The notes under the pieces: model-generated
Database searches by the model: none
What the model was told of the DNA's origin: nothing
Seen by the model: the letters and a program-made list of their open reading frames with translations, nothing else
Made by a program: the position numbers and the translations under genes
Assembly: GCF_900156735.1 (NCBI RefSeq)
Contig: NZ_FTOL01000003.1
Location: 310,001 to 374,000, forward strand
Direction of reading: 5' to 3'
Origin: Chryseobacterium ureilyticum
GTDB lineage: Bacteria; Bacteroidota; Bacteroidia; Flavobacteriales; Weeksellaceae
Length of the DNA stretch: 64,000 bases
In this document: one piece after another, positions 22,971-31,496 of the stretch
How positions within the stretch are numbered: the stretch's first letter is position 1
Layout of the letters: the number at the start of each line of letters is the position of its first letter

Positions 22971-24242
22971 ATGTATGCGCTGGTAGATTGCAATAACTTC
23001 TTTGTATCCTGTGAAAGGACTTTGTATCCTGAGCTGGAAGGCAAACCTGTTGTGGTTCTTTCGAACAACGATGGATGCGTCGTGTCCAGAAGTAAGGAAG
23101 CAAAAGATTTGGGAATTCCCATGGCAGCGCCAGCTTTCAAATACAAGGAACTCTTTAAACAGCATGATGTAAAATGCTTTTCTGCTAAATTTGAGCTGTA
23201 CAATTACAAAAGTCAGCAGGTGATTCATATTGCGAGCTCTTACGTTGTGGATTATGAAATTTATAGCATAGATGAGTTATTTCTTGACCTTACCGGTTTT
23301 AAATACATAGATATTCATGAGTATTGTCTTAAAATTAAGGATGAGATTTTGGAAAAAGAGAATATTCCGGTGAGTATAGGAATTGCACCCAGTAAAACAC
23401 TATGTAAAGTTGCGAACAGGATTGTAAAGGATTTTCCGGAACAGTTTAATGGGGTTTATATTATGGACACTCCGGAGAAAATAGAAAAAGCGTTGAAGTG
23501 GCTTAATATAGGAGATGTATGGGGAATAGGGCGAAAGTTGGCAGTGAAAATGAATGACAGTGGAGTATATAAAGCCTGGGATCTTCTTCAGAAGCCGGAA
23601 ATGTGGGTGAGAAAAGTTATGGGTATTCACGGAGTAAGGATGTTGAATGAATTAAAAGGAATTCGTCAGTTGGATCTGGATGCTCCTTCACCTAAAAAAT
23701 CAATTGCGGTCACCAGAAGCTTTATGGAAATGCTTACCGATAAAGAAGCTGTTCGGGAAAGAGTGGAAACTTTTGGAATGTATTGCTCGGAAAGATTGCG
23801 AAAGCAGAATACCTGCTGTAAAATGATTACCGTATTTGTACAAACCAATCGTTTCAGAAAAGATCTTCCTGAATACAGAAACGCTATGACTCAAATTCTT
23901 CCAAATCCTACCAATTCATCTATTTTGATAGGAAGAGTAGTTAACGAACTTTTTGAGGCTATTTATAAAGAAGGATTTCATTATAAAAGGGCAGGAGTGA
24001 TGGTCAATGATTTTGTTCCGGAAGATCAGAGACAGATCAGCCTTTTTGAGGATGATATTCAAAATCAACACCTTCCTGTAATGAAAGCAATGGATGCCAT
24101 GAATCGCAAATTCGGAAAAGATAAAGTACGTTTGGGAAGTATGAGTGGGGAGAATACTTTCGGTCGTGCTCAGCTATCACCAGAATACGAAGCTTTTTTA
24201 AAAAATAATACTTTACCTGAAGCGAACTTTAGATTTCATTAA
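22971..24242 (+). CDS. umuC: Y-family DNA polymerase, UmuC-like
   Basis: Translesion DNA polymerase subunit (423 aa, normal UmuC length). Catalytic acidic residues are seen in the palm: Asp6 in ALVDCNNFFVSCE, and Asp101-Glu102 in YSIDELFLDL. The fingers segment VVVLSNNDGCVVSRSKEAK, the helix-hairpin-helix region (LNIGDVWGIGRKL) and the C-terminal DUF4113-like part (DKVRLGSMSG) are all present. No umuD lies beside it, which is unusual since UmuC normally needs cleaved UmuD. A near-consensus -7 box TATATTTC at 22950-22957 would give a very short leader. It is divergent from the M15 peptidase across WYL sites d and e. Confidence 0.95.
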   Translation: MYALVDCNNFFVSCERTLYPELEGKPVVVLSNNDGCVVSRSKEAKDLGIPMAAPAFKYKELFKQHDVKCFSAKFELYNYKSQQVIHIASSYVVDYEIYSIDELFLDLTGFKYIDIHEYCLKIKDEILEKENIPVSIGIAPSKTLCKVANRIVKDFPEQFNGVYIMDTPEKIEKALKWLNIGDVWGIGRKLAVKMNDSGVYKAWDLLQKPEMWVRKVMGIHGVRMLNELKGIRQLDLDAPSPKKSIAVTRSFMEMLTDKEAVRERVETFGMYCSERLRKQNTCCKMITVFVQTNRFRKDLPEYRNAMTQILPNPTNSSILIGRVVNELFEAIYKEGFHYKRAGVMVNDFVPEDQRQISLFEDDIQNQHLPVMKAMDAMNRKFGKDKVRLGSMSGENTFGRAQLSPEYEAFLKNNTLPEANFRFH

Positions 24243-24278
24243 AGGAGGTTCTAGTTATGAAATTAGGAAAACAGGAAT

Positions 24279-24890
24279 TTATTTCTTCTCATACTTCCAA
24301 TTTCTTCCTTTTCCTTCAGCAATCCATTCTAAAGCCTGTTCCATTCTTTTATTTCTGGTGGCTTCTGTTTTTGCTTCTGTTATCCAGTTGATGTATTCTT
24401 TTCTGAAGGATGGTGAAGCTTTTTCGAAAACGTCAAATGTTTTTGGTTGTTCCTGTAATGCAGATAAAAAGTAACTGGGAATTTCTACCTCCGTTTTTGA
24501 CGGAGCTGCTTTTTTCATCGTTACTCCAATATCCGTAAGTTCCATTGCTTCTTTGATTGCTTTTTTAAGCTGAGGTTTTGATGGAAGATCTTCAACCTTT
24601 GTGATTTTTCCTAAACTGAACATTGATGTTTTTTCAATATCCTGAGTTATTTCCTGCATGGTTTTCATTTCTTTTTCCAGCCAGAATCCAAAGGTACAAT
24701 GTTGCTTGAATGATGCCATAGCACAAAGATTTTTTCCCTTGTAAGTAAAATGTGGAAAGCTCCATTTCATCGTTTCCTCTGCATCAGGACAAAACTCATG
24801 AACGATCTCTCGAATATAAGTAAGAATTGGCTTTGCAAAATCCTGAGATTTCTCAATATAAGTATCTATTTGTGAGCTGTATTTATCCAT
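24279..24890 (-). CDS. YdeI/DUF1801-type protein
   Basis: A 203-residue soluble protein combining an N-terminal DUF1801-like domain (IREIVHEFCPDAEETMKWSFPHFTYKGKNLC) with the YdeI-type C-terminal helices (FLSALQEQPKTFDVFEKASPSFRKEYINWITEAKTEATRNKRMEQAL). The family is widespread in Bacteroidota. The molecular role is unknown; the DUF1801 fold is related to frataxin-like iron proteins, but no metal ligands can be assigned here. It lies five bases downstream of the serine hydrolase gene, probably in one transcript. Confidence 0.85.
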   Translation of the reverse strand: MDKYSSQIDTYIEKSQDFAKPILTYIREIVHEFCPDAEETMKWSFPHFTYKGKNLCAMASFKQHCTFGFWLEKEMKTMQEITQDIEKTSMFSLGKITKVEDLPSKPQLKKAIKEAMELTDIGVTMKKAAPSKTEVEIPSYFLSALQEQPKTFDVFEKASPSFRKEYINWITEAKTEATRNKRMEQALEWIAEGKGRNWKYEKK

Positions 24891-24895
24891 ACTTT

Positions 24896-26029
24896 TTATT
24901 GAAATAATTGAACCGTTTCATTGACAAGGAACTTTACCTGATCGGGTCTTCCTCTGTCATTCTTCGGATTGTTAACATAGCTTCCTGTTTTTACAATTAC
25001 CATATTATGTTCCGGAACCATAATGATATATTGACCTTGTAAGCCAAGAAAATAATAATGCTTTATTGGATTGTCATGATTGATCCAGAGTCCCATACCA
25101 TAAATATTCTCAGATTTCTCAGTTGGAGTTCGCATTTGCTCAATAAAATCAGTGTTAAGAATCTGTTCTTCTCCCACTTTACCATCGTCCAGAAACAATT
25201 GTCCCAATTTTGCAAAATCTCTTGCATTAGAATGAATACAGCAATATGTTTTTTCCATTCCATAGTTATCTGTGCTCCATTTTGCATTTTGTTCCATCCC
25301 TAAAGGAATCCAGAATTTTTGGGATAAATAATCTGATAATGATTGTTTCAATGCTTTTTTCAGCGCAAAACCAAGAAGTTGGGTTGATCCGCTTTGATAT
25401 TCAAATCTGGTTCCGGGCTGCTCTTTGAATTTTCTCGAAAATACAGCTTTTACAAGATTTTTCCCATAATAGGCTTTGGCGTTAGGAAGGAAAGGACTGT
25501 TGTAGTTTTCATCCCAATCAAGTCCGGCTTCCATTTGGGCTAAGTTTTTTAATGTGACTTCATTGCCCAATGGCTTTTCTTTAAACTCAGCATAAAAATC
25601 TGAAATCCTTTCATTAATATCATGAATAGTTCCTTCTTCAAGAGCTTTACCTAAAAGCATTACTGTAACTGCTTTTGCCATGGAAAAAGAATTGGTCTGA
25701 GAAAGCTGATTATACCCATCCCAATATTGTTCATGAAGGATTTTACCATTTTTAATGACAACAAAAGCTGCTGCTTTGGAATGTTTTAAGTCTTCAACTA
25801 AATGTTTAGGTAATTCTTTTTTATTGTATTCTGAATCCTCTTCCCAAAGCTTGGGAGATGTAGTGGTAATGGGATTGCTGGGAAACAGGTCTCCATCATC
25901 AATATAAGCACTTGATTTTCCTTTAAGGTAAGTTTTGGAAATACCGCTGAATAAATAATCATATCCAAAAAAATAAGCCGCTGCTGCTCCGGCTACAGCG
26001 CCTCCTATCATGTACTTTAGTATTCTCAT
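24896..26029 (-). CDS. Serine hydrolase, class C beta-lactamase fold
   Basis: A 377-residue exported or membrane-anchored hydrolase. The N-terminus (ILKYMIGGAVAGAAAAYFFGYDYLF) is a membrane anchor. The catalytic SxxK is SMAKAV (about residue 117), followed by the YxS-type motif YQSGS near residue 213, and a C-terminal G-x-G-like segment before MVPEHNMVIVKTGSY. Such proteins include esterases, D-amino acid peptidases and carboxypeptidases; the substrate is unclear. A TAnnTTTG box lies at 26051-26058. Confidence 0.88.
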   Translation of the reverse strand: MRILKYMIGGAVAGAAAAYFFGYDYLFSGISKTYLKGKSSAYIDDGDLFPSNPITTTSPKLWEEDSEYNKKELPKHLVEDLKHSKAAAFVVIKNGKILHEQYWDGYNQLSQTNSFSMAKAVTVMLLGKALEEGTIHDINERISDFYAEFKEKPLGNEVTLKNLAQMEAGLDWDENYNSPFLPNAKAYYGKNLVKAVFSRKFKEQPGTRFEYQSGSTQLLGFALKKALKQSLSDYLSQKFWIPLGMEQNAKWSTDNYGMEKTYCCIHSNARDFAKLGQLFLDDGKVGEEQILNTDFIEQMRTPTEKSENIYGMGLWINHDNPIKHYYFLGLQGQYIIMVPEHNMVIVKTGSYVNNPKNDRGRPDQVKFLVNETVQLFQ

Positions 26030-26050
26030 ATTGTATCAATCGATCTTTAA

Positions 26051-26058
26051 CAAATTTA
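26051..26058 (-). promoter_or_regulatory. -7 promoter box of serine hydrolase operon
   Basis: On the minus strand it reads TAAATTTG, 22 bases before the start codon. There is no clear -33 TTG. Confidence 0.45.
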
Positions 26059-26212
26059 AAATAATTTGGTTGAAAAAATAAAAATGATCTGTAAATAAGT
26101 TGTTTTTATTTATTTGATGAAAATGATCTCTGAAAATCTATGAGAATGTCTGATTTTTAAATGTTGAGGTTGCCATGTTTTGCTTCTTGGAAGGCTAGAG
26201 AAAGGAGAGGTA

Positions 26213-26241
26213 TAAAAAAGCCTCGAATAAAATTCAAGGCT
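26213..26241 (-). terminator. Terminator of the lipoprotein gene
   Basis: On the minus strand the arms AGCCTTGAAT and ATTCGAGGCT (26219-26241) are followed by six T. Confidence 0.88.
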
Positions 26242-26265
26242 AAGTATAATAAATAAGTAATCTTA

Positions 26266-27093
26266 TTATTTGTTGTATTCGTAATTATAAGTATGATTGT
26301 TAGATCCGAAAGATGAACTTGTAAACTTCATAATAACCTTAGTTGGATATTTGGCACTGTTAAGTGTGTATTCTCCTTTTATTGAGCCTGTTCCGTTTAA
26401 GGCTCCTACGTGATTTCTACTTTGACTTATCAGATTATTGTGTCCAAGTTCAGTATCATAGAACATGTTAATTTTTACATATCCTTTTACATTCCTCATT
26501 GGGTTGTTATCATTATCAAAGGTGTTGTTCAAATAATAGGTCGTTCCATTATTAGTATATTTAGTGGAAGCTAAATTACCATTGCTTGATAAAGAAGCTT
26601 CTACATCATCAAAAACAGCAGTATAACCTCCTGATGGATTTACAGTAGCTCCAGCATATCGATTAAACTTAACTTGAGTACTAGTAAGATACTGATAATT
26701 GACTGTATACACCATCATTTGTGAAGTGGTAGGATCTGCTTTAGAAGTTACTTTCTCAGCAGTAAGCTTTCCGTTCAGATAAGTAAATTCTCTCTTTTGT
26801 TCTAGAGTTGTTCCAGCATATGTTTCTGCTGTTGCAATATTATCACCAGCATATGTGTAAGCAATTCTTCTGTTTTGAGTGATATTTTTCTCTTCAATGA
26901 TTTTGTCTCCGTCGTATTTGTATTCAGTTACAATAACTTGGTTGTCCTGAGTAGTTTCAGTAAACTTTTTTACAAGATAAGGAGTATTGATCGTATTGTC
27001 GATACCGTTGATGATTTCAGAAACCTCATCATTTGTAGAGCTACAACTTGTAATCACCGCTATTGCCAGTGACGACATTATTAATTTTTTCAT
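26266..27093 (-). CDS. Hypothetical lipoprotein with YD/RHS-like strands
   Basis: A 275-residue surface or periplasmic lipoprotein with the signal MKKLIMSSLAIAVITSC and a Ser-rich start after the lipid-bearing Cys. The body shows repeating short strand pairs such as YDGDKIIEEKN, YTYAGDNIATAE and FTYLNGKLTAEKV, reminiscent of single YD-type repeats. Related DUF-type lipoproteins are common in Chryseobacterium. The function is unknown. It has its own promoter and terminator. Confidence 0.75.
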   Translation of the reverse strand: MKKLIMSSLAIAVITSCSSTNDEVSEIINGIDNTINTPYLVKKFTETTQDNQVIVTEYKYDGDKIIEEKNITQNRRIAYTYAGDNIATAETYAGTTLEQKREFTYLNGKLTAEKVTSKADPTTSQMMVYTVNYQYLTSTQVKFNRYAGATVNPSGGYTAVFDDVEASLSSNGNLASTKYTNNGTTYYLNNTFDNDNNPMRNVKGYVKINMFYDTELGHNNLISQSRNHVGALNGTGSIKGEYTLNSAKYPTKVIMKFTSSSFGSNNHTYNYEYNK

Positions 27094-27121
27094 GGTTAAC
27101 TTTTTTAAGTTTTTAGTCAGC

Positions 27122-27154
27122 CAAAATTAATAATTTTCATGACATATCATTCAA
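27122..27154 (-). promoter_or_regulatory. Promoter of the lipoprotein gene
   Basis: On the minus strand TTG (27152-27154), 22 bases, then TAATTTTG (27122-27129) fits TTG-N17-23-TAnnTTTG well. Confidence 0.62.
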
Positions 27155-27163
27155 TAATGTTAA

Positions 27164-27196
27164 AATAAAAAAACGCCCTGAATTTCAGGGCGTTTT
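27164..27196 (-). terminator. Terminator of glyS
   Basis: On the minus strand AAACGCCCTGA and TCAGGGCGTTT arms (27171-27196) are followed by a T-rich run, just after the stop codon. Confidence 0.92.
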
Positions 27197-27199
27197 TGA

Positions 27200-28741
27200 T
27201 TATATTTTAGAAAGTAAATTTCTGAAGTTAGTCTTCTCATCAATGATTCTTCTTAACTCTGAAACAGGAACTCTTTCCTGCTGCATCGTATCTCTGTCTC
27301 TGATGGTTACTGTGTGATCCGTCAATGAATCGTGATCTACCGTGATACAGTATGGAGTACCAATCGCATCCTGTCTTCTGTAACGTTTTCCGATCGCGTC
27401 TTTTTCTTCGTAGAATAAGTTGAAATCGTATTTCAGATCGTTGAAAATTTTCTCTGCATATTCTGCTAATCCATCTTTCTTCATTAATGGAAGAATAGCA
27501 GCTTTAATTGGTGCTAAGGCTGGAGGTAAAGATAATACTGTTCTTTCTGAACCATCTTCCAATACTTCATCTTTTAAGCAGTGAGAGAAGATAGAAAGGA
27601 ATAATCTGTCTAAACCTACAGACGTTTCCACTACATAAGGTACATAGTTTTCATTTCTTTCAGGATCGAAGAACTGTAGTTTTCTTCCTGAGAATTTTTC
27701 ATGCGCTTTTAAATCGAAATCCGTTCTTGAGTGAATACCTTCCAATTCTTTGAAACCAAATGGAAAGTTGAATTCAATATCTGCTGCAGCATTCGCATAG
27801 TGAGCTAATTTCTCATGATCATGGAATCTGTAGTTGTCATTACCTAAACCTAATGCTAAGTGCCAGTTCAGACGTTTTTGCTTCCACTGCTCATAGAATT
27901 CAAGTTCTGTACCCGGAGCTACAAAGAACTGCATTTCCATTTGTTCGAATTCACGCATTCTGAAGATAAACTGTCTTGCAACAATTTCGTTTCTGAATGC
28001 TTTACCAATCTGTGCAATACCGAAAGGAAGTCTGTGACGTGAAGTTTTCTGAACATTTAAATAGTTCACAAAAATACCCTGAGCCGTTTCCGGTCTTAAG
28101 TAAAGATCCATCGCGCTGTCTGCAGAAGCTCCAAGCTTAGTTCCGAACATCAGGTTGAACTGTCTTACTTCCGTCCAGTTTTTAGAACCTGTATCAGGAT
28201 CAGCAATTTCAAGCTCTTCAATCAAAGCTTTTACGTCAGCAAGGTCTTCGTTTTCCAGAGATTTTGCCAATCTGGAAAGAATAGCCTCTCTTTTTGCTCT
28301 GTACTCCAAAATTTTTGGATTCGTAGCCACAAACTGATCTTTATCGAAAGCCTCTCCAAATCTTTTCGCAGCTTTTTCAATTTCTTTATTCTCTTTATCT
28401 TCAATTTTAGCACAATAATCTTCCACCAAAACGTCTGCTCTGAAACGCTTTTTAGAATCTTTATTGTCAATCAATGGATCGTTGAAAGCGTCTACGTGAC
28501 CCGATGCCTTCCATGTTGTAGGGTGCATAAGGATTGCCGAATCAATACCCACAATATTTTCGTTAAGCTGTACCATAGCTTTCCACCAGTATTGTTTGAT
28601 ATTATTTTTAAGTTCAGCCCCGTTCTGTCCATAGTCATAAACAGCGGATAAACCATCATAGATCTCACTGGAAGGGAAAATAAACCCGTATTCTTTAGCG
28701 TGAGAAATTACTTTCTTGAAAACATCTTCTTGCTTTGCCAT
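27200..28741 (-). CDS. glyS: Glycyl-tRNA synthetase, single-chain class II type
   Basis: Charges tRNA-Gly. About 513 aa of the alpha2 (eukaryote/archaeal-like) type that many Bacteroidota use. Class II motifs are visible: motif 2 region GKAFRNEIVARQFIFRMREFEQMEMQFF, and motif 3 VETSVGLDRLFLSI. The N-terminal GYGFIFPSSEIYDGLSAVYDYGQNG-like opening (KEYGFIFPSSEIYDGL) and the C-terminal anticodon-binding domain (RYRRQDAIGTPYCITVDHD) complete it. The ATG at 28741 (MAKQEDVFKK) is preferred over an upstream TTG, because a -7 box lies across the latter. Confidence 0.97.
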   Translation of the reverse strand: MAKQEDVFKKVISHAKEYGFIFPSSEIYDGLSAVYDYGQNGAELKNNIKQYWWKAMVQLNENIVGIDSAILMHPTTWKASGHVDAFNDPLIDNKDSKKRFRADVLVEDYCAKIEDKENKEIEKAAKRFGEAFDKDQFVATNPKILEYRAKREAILSRLAKSLENEDLADVKALIEELEIADPDTGSKNWTEVRQFNLMFGTKLGASADSAMDLYLRPETAQGIFVNYLNVQKTSRHRLPFGIAQIGKAFRNEIVARQFIFRMREFEQMEMQFFVAPGTELEFYEQWKQKRLNWHLALGLGNDNYRFHDHEKLAHYANAAADIEFNFPFGFKELEGIHSRTDFDLKAHEKFSGRKLQFFDPERNENYVPYVVETSVGLDRLFLSIFSHCLKDEVLEDGSERTVLSLPPALAPIKAAILPLMKKDGLAEYAEKIFNDLKYDFNLFYEEKDAIGKRYRRQDAIGTPYCITVDHDSLTDHTVTIRDRDTMQQERVPVSELRRIIDEKTNFRNLLSKI

Positions 28742-28762
28742 AATTTTTTTACGTCTGAAATG

Positions 28763-28770
28763 CAAAAATA
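28763..28770 (-). promoter_or_regulatory. -7 promoter box of glyS
   Basis: On the minus strand it reads TATTTTTG, matching TAnnTTTG, 21 bases before the ATG at 28741. It fixes that start. Confidence 0.55.
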
Positions 28771-28850
28771 TGAATTTGGAATCAAAATCATGAGTTTCAA
28801 TAAAAAAAGCAGTTAATAAACAGACAAATATTTACATTTTAATTTTGTAA

Positions 28851-28922
28851 GAGCCGGGAACCTGCTTTTCACTATATCTTTTGCTTGGCAAAAGGATGCC
28901 GTTACAATCAGGGCTAGATCGG
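28851..28922. repeat. Structured element between glyS and truC
   Basis: About 70 bases with a perfect inner hairpin, CTTTTGC (28878-28884), loop TTG, GCAAAAG (28888-28894), and outer complementary ends AGCC (near 28852) and GGCT (near 28911). The phrase GGATGCCGTTACAATC-GGGCTAG recalls a sequence I have seen scattered between genes in many flavobacteria, but that is memory, not a search. Confidence 0.4.
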
Positions 28923-28933
28923 TTGAAAATTTC

Positions 28934-28941
28934 TACTTTTG
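28934..28941 (+). promoter_or_regulatory. -7 promoter box of truC
   Basis: TACTTTTG lies only four bases before the ATG at 28946, which implies a leaderless or nearly leaderless transcript. Confidence 0.5.
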
Positions 28942-28945
28942 CACC

Positions 28946-29641
28946 ATGTTAGAAATTCTTTATCGTGACGAGCATATAATTGCCATCAACAAACCCAGCG
29001 GATTACTGGTTCATAAATCTTTCTATGCGGGAGAAGCCGATACCTATGCTATTCAAGAGCTGAGAAAACAGATTGGACAAAAAGTGTTTCCTGTACATCG
29101 TTTAGATCGAAAAACTTCAGGTGTTCTGCTGTTTACGTTAGATAAAGATACCCTTAGAATAATGAGCGAACAGTTTGCATCACGCGAAGTGGAGAAAAAA
29201 TATCTGGCAATTCTCCGTGGCTGGACAAAAGAAGAAGAAACAATTGATTATGATTTAATTAATGAAAATGAAGTCAAGCAAAATGCAGTTACCTACTATC
29301 GCCGTTTGCAGACCTCAGAAATAGATTTACCTTTTTTAAAGCATCAGACTTCGAGATATTCTTTGGTAGAAGCAATTCCTGAAACAGGAAGGTTTCATCA
29401 GCTAAGAAAACATTTTAAACATATCCTGCATCCTATTTTAGGTTGTAGAAAACATGGCTGTAATAAACAAAACAAGTTATGGCTTCAAACATTTGAAATC
29501 AACAAAATGACGCTTCACGCCCATCAATTGATTTTTAATCATCCTATTTCTAACGAAAGAATTACGGTAAATGCTACTGTAGATGAAGAATTTAAAAGAG
29601 TAGGAGATATTCTGAAATTTGATTTGAGCCAGTATTCTTAA
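28946..29641 (+). CDS. truC: tRNA pseudouridine synthase C (RluA family)
   Basis: Isomerises a uridine in tRNA (U65 in E. coli). A 231-residue RluA-family enzyme: MLEILYRDEHIIAINKPSGLLVHK opens the fold, and the catalytic Asp is in VHRLDRKTSGVLL (motif II, about residue 55). Motif III is GRFHQLRKH. The match to TruC, and not RluA/C/D, rests on the lack of an S4 domain, the short length and the end GCRKHGCNKQNKLWLQTFE, typical of TruC. Confidence 0.9.
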   Translation: MLEILYRDEHIIAINKPSGLLVHKSFYAGEADTYAIQELRKQIGQKVFPVHRLDRKTSGVLLFTLDKDTLRIMSEQFASREVEKKYLAILRGWTKEEETIDYDLINENEVKQNAVTYYRRLQTSEIDLPFLKHQTSRYSLVEAIPETGRFHQLRKHFKHILHPILGCRKHGCNKQNKLWLQTFEINKMTLHAHQLIFNHPISNERITVNATVDEEFKRVGDILKFDLSQYS

Positions 29642-29670
29642 CCGATAACCAAAAGAAAGGCAAAGCCTAG

Positions 29671-29702
29671 ATCCTTGTCAAAGTTTTAAACCTTGAAAGG
29701 AT
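29671..29702. repeat. Imperfect palindrome in the truC-pyrD gap
   Basis: ATCCTT...TCAA and TTGA...AAGGAT arms form a hairpin with a one-base bulge. No T-run follows on the plus strand, so it is more likely a dispersed palindromic element than a terminator. The rest of the 29642-30045 gap shows no gene; a long minus-strand frame there lacks coding character. Confidence 0.4.
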
Positions 29703-30045
29703 GATGTTTCTAAGTGCCTGAAAAGTATCCTTAGTGGATAGTGGTGATATTTCTCTGTGCTTATTGTTTTAACACGATGTTCGCAAAGTTTTTATGATTA
29801 AATGATTTTTATTTTTCGATCGCTGAGGCACTTCGTTCAGCAAAGATTGATAGTGCGTACTTCGCTTAGTGAAACGCCCTTGCAAACCCAAATGTTTTCA
29901 GGATGGTTATGTTTCTTTGCGATGGTAGCGTTAAAAAATCTCACTGATTTGTTGAATATATAGTTGTTTTCCAGCTTATAGATACTATATATCAGACATT
30001 TTGATAAAATGTCATAGGTTAATCTATTATTAATTTTAAAATGAG

Positions 30046-30053
30046 TAATTTTG
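30046..30053 (+). promoter_or_regulatory. -7 promoter box of pyrD
   Basis: TAATTTTG, 15 bases before the ATG. No TTG is at the expected -33. Confidence 0.45.
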
Positions 30054-30068
30054 TAAAACTTTTTTTCA

Positions 30069-31106
30069 ATGTACAAATCGCTCATTCGTCCGATTCTTTT
30101 CAAATTTGACCCTGAAGATGTTCATCACTTTACATTTTCAATGCTAAAGAATTTTGGATTTCTTACTAAATTATTTTTTCCAAAACCTATTGAAGACAAA
30201 CGTCTGGAAAGAGAAGTTTTCGGATTAAAGTTTAAAAATCCTGTAGGACTTGCAGCAGGTTTCGATAAAAATGCGACACTTTTTAATGAGTTGGGTGATC
30301 TTGGTTTCGGATTTGTAGAAATTGGGACTGTGACACCAAGAGCTCAGGCTGGAAACCCTAAACAGAGACTGTTCCGTTTAATAGAAGATGGCGGAATTAT
30401 CAATAGAATGGGATTCAATAATGATGGTCTTGAAGCAGCTATTGAAAAGCTGAAATCTAATAAAGGAAAAATAATCATCGGTGGAAACATCGGAAAAAAT
30501 ACAGATACAAAACCGGAAAACTATACCCAGGATTATCTGGATTGTTTTGAAGGACTTCATCCGCATGTAGATTATTTTGTACTGAATGTAAGCTGCCCGA
30601 ATGTAGGAAGCCACGCGAAACTGGAAGATGTAGAATATCTTCGCGAGTTGATTACTGAAGTAAAGAAGATCAATGAGTCGAAATCTGTAAAGAAACCAAT
30701 ATTGCTGAAAATTGCACCAGATCTTAATAATGCTCAATTGGATGAGATTGTAGATCTTATTGCAGAAACAAAAATAGACGGAGTAATTGTTTCCAATACT
30801 TCAGTAAACAGAGAAGGGCTGAAAACTTCAGCTGAAACTTTAGCACAGATAGGAAATGGAGGATTAAGCGGAAAACCGATTCGTGAGAGAAGTACAAAAA
30901 TGATCAAATATCTTTCTGATAAAAGCAACAGAGCGTTCCCGATCATTGGGGTAGGAGGAATTCATTCAGCAAAAGATGCTATTGAAAAACTGGATGCCGG
31001 TGCAAGTCTGGTTCAGTTATATACCGGGTTTATTTATGAAGGACCTGAGCTGATCAATGAGATCAACAAAGAGATTCTAAAAAGAGCAAGCAGATTGCCA
31101 AGATAA
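30069..31106 (+). CDS. pyrD: Dihydroorotate dehydrogenase (quinone), class 2
   Basis: Fourth step of pyrimidine synthesis, with FMN and quinone as acceptor, at the inner membrane. At 345 aa with the N-terminal helical extension ([17 protein letters not shown]) typical of class 2. Visible FMN/substrate motifs are [32 protein letters not shown], the catalytic-Ser region [10 protein letters not shown], and [26 protein letters not shown]. It is monocistronic and ends at the hairpin 31112. Confidence 0.97.
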   Translation: MYKSLIRPILFKFDPEDVHHFTFSMLKNFGFLTKLFFPKPIEDKRLEREVFGLKFKNPVGLAAGFDKNATLFNELGDLGFGFVEIGTVTPRAQAGNPKQRLFRLIEDGGIINRMGFNNDGLEAAIEKLKSNKGKIIIGGNIGKNTDTKPENYTQDYLDCFEGLHPHVDYFVLNVSCPNVGSHAKLEDVEYLRELITEVKKINESKSVKKPILLKIAPDLNNAQLDEIVDLIAETKIDGVIVSNTSVNREGLKTSAETLAQIGNGGLSGKPIRERSTKMIKYLSDKSNRAFPIIGVGGIHSAKDAIEKLDAGASLVQLYTGFIYEGPELINEINKEILKRASRLPR

Positions 31107-31111
31107 TATTG

Positions 31112-31135
31112 AGAGACCGTTTGGTCTCTTTTTTT
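31112..31135 (+). terminator. Terminator of pyrD
   Basis: AGAGACC (31112-31118), loop GTTT, GGTCTCT (31123-31129), then a run of T. Confidence 0.92.
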
Positions 31136-31141
31136 GTTTTA

Positions 31142-31285
31142 GCCACTAATGCACGAATTTTCTTTGTTGTGTTTTTGTAAATTTGCTAGGAAATTTTATT
31201 TCAAAGAAGGTTACTTAAAAAAAAATGTCATGAAATACAATCATTGTTTTTGAGCATACAAAATAAAAATTCGTGCATTAGTGGC
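31142..31285. mobile_element. Palindromic element with 20-base terminal inverted repeats, copy 1
   Basis: A 144-base AT-rich unit bounded by GCCACTAATGCACGAATTTT and its perfect reverse complement. It has no coding capacity, which makes it MITE-like. A second, more divergent copy follows 53 bases later. I see no matching transposase. Confidence 0.65.
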
Positions 31286-31338
31286 AAAATAAAGTGTTAC
31301 CTTTTACTTAAATTTTAGGATAGAATATTTTTTTAATA

Positions 31339-31478
31339 GTCACTAATGCACGAATGATCTTTGTGGTTTTTTGTAAATTCACAAGGATATTCTGCTTCAA
31401 AGTGGTTACTTAAAAAGACTGTAATCAATTACGATCTATACTTTTAGAATATGTAATAAAAATTTGTGCATCCGTGGC
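31339..31478. mobile_element. Palindromic element, copy 2 (diverged)
   Basis: A 140-base unit similar to the previous one. The left end GTCACTAATGCACGAAT and the right end TTTGTGCATCCGTGGC have several mismatches. The 18 bases after both copies (AAAATAAA, then TGT and ACC) also match, so the repeated unit is about 165 bases. It ends at the stop codon of the minus-strand gene. Confidence 0.6.
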
Positions 31479-31496
31479 AAAATAAAATGTAACCCT

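Noticed and set aside
15172..24242. The accessory island as a prophage
   Set aside because: The endolysin-like peptidase alone suggested this, but there is no integrase, terminase, capsid, tail or holin gene and no attachment repeats.
29837..30103. Minus-strand frame of 88 codons between truC and pyrD
   Set aside because: It overlaps the pyrD start and its -7 box, has no motif and looks like chance reading of AT-rich spacer DNA.
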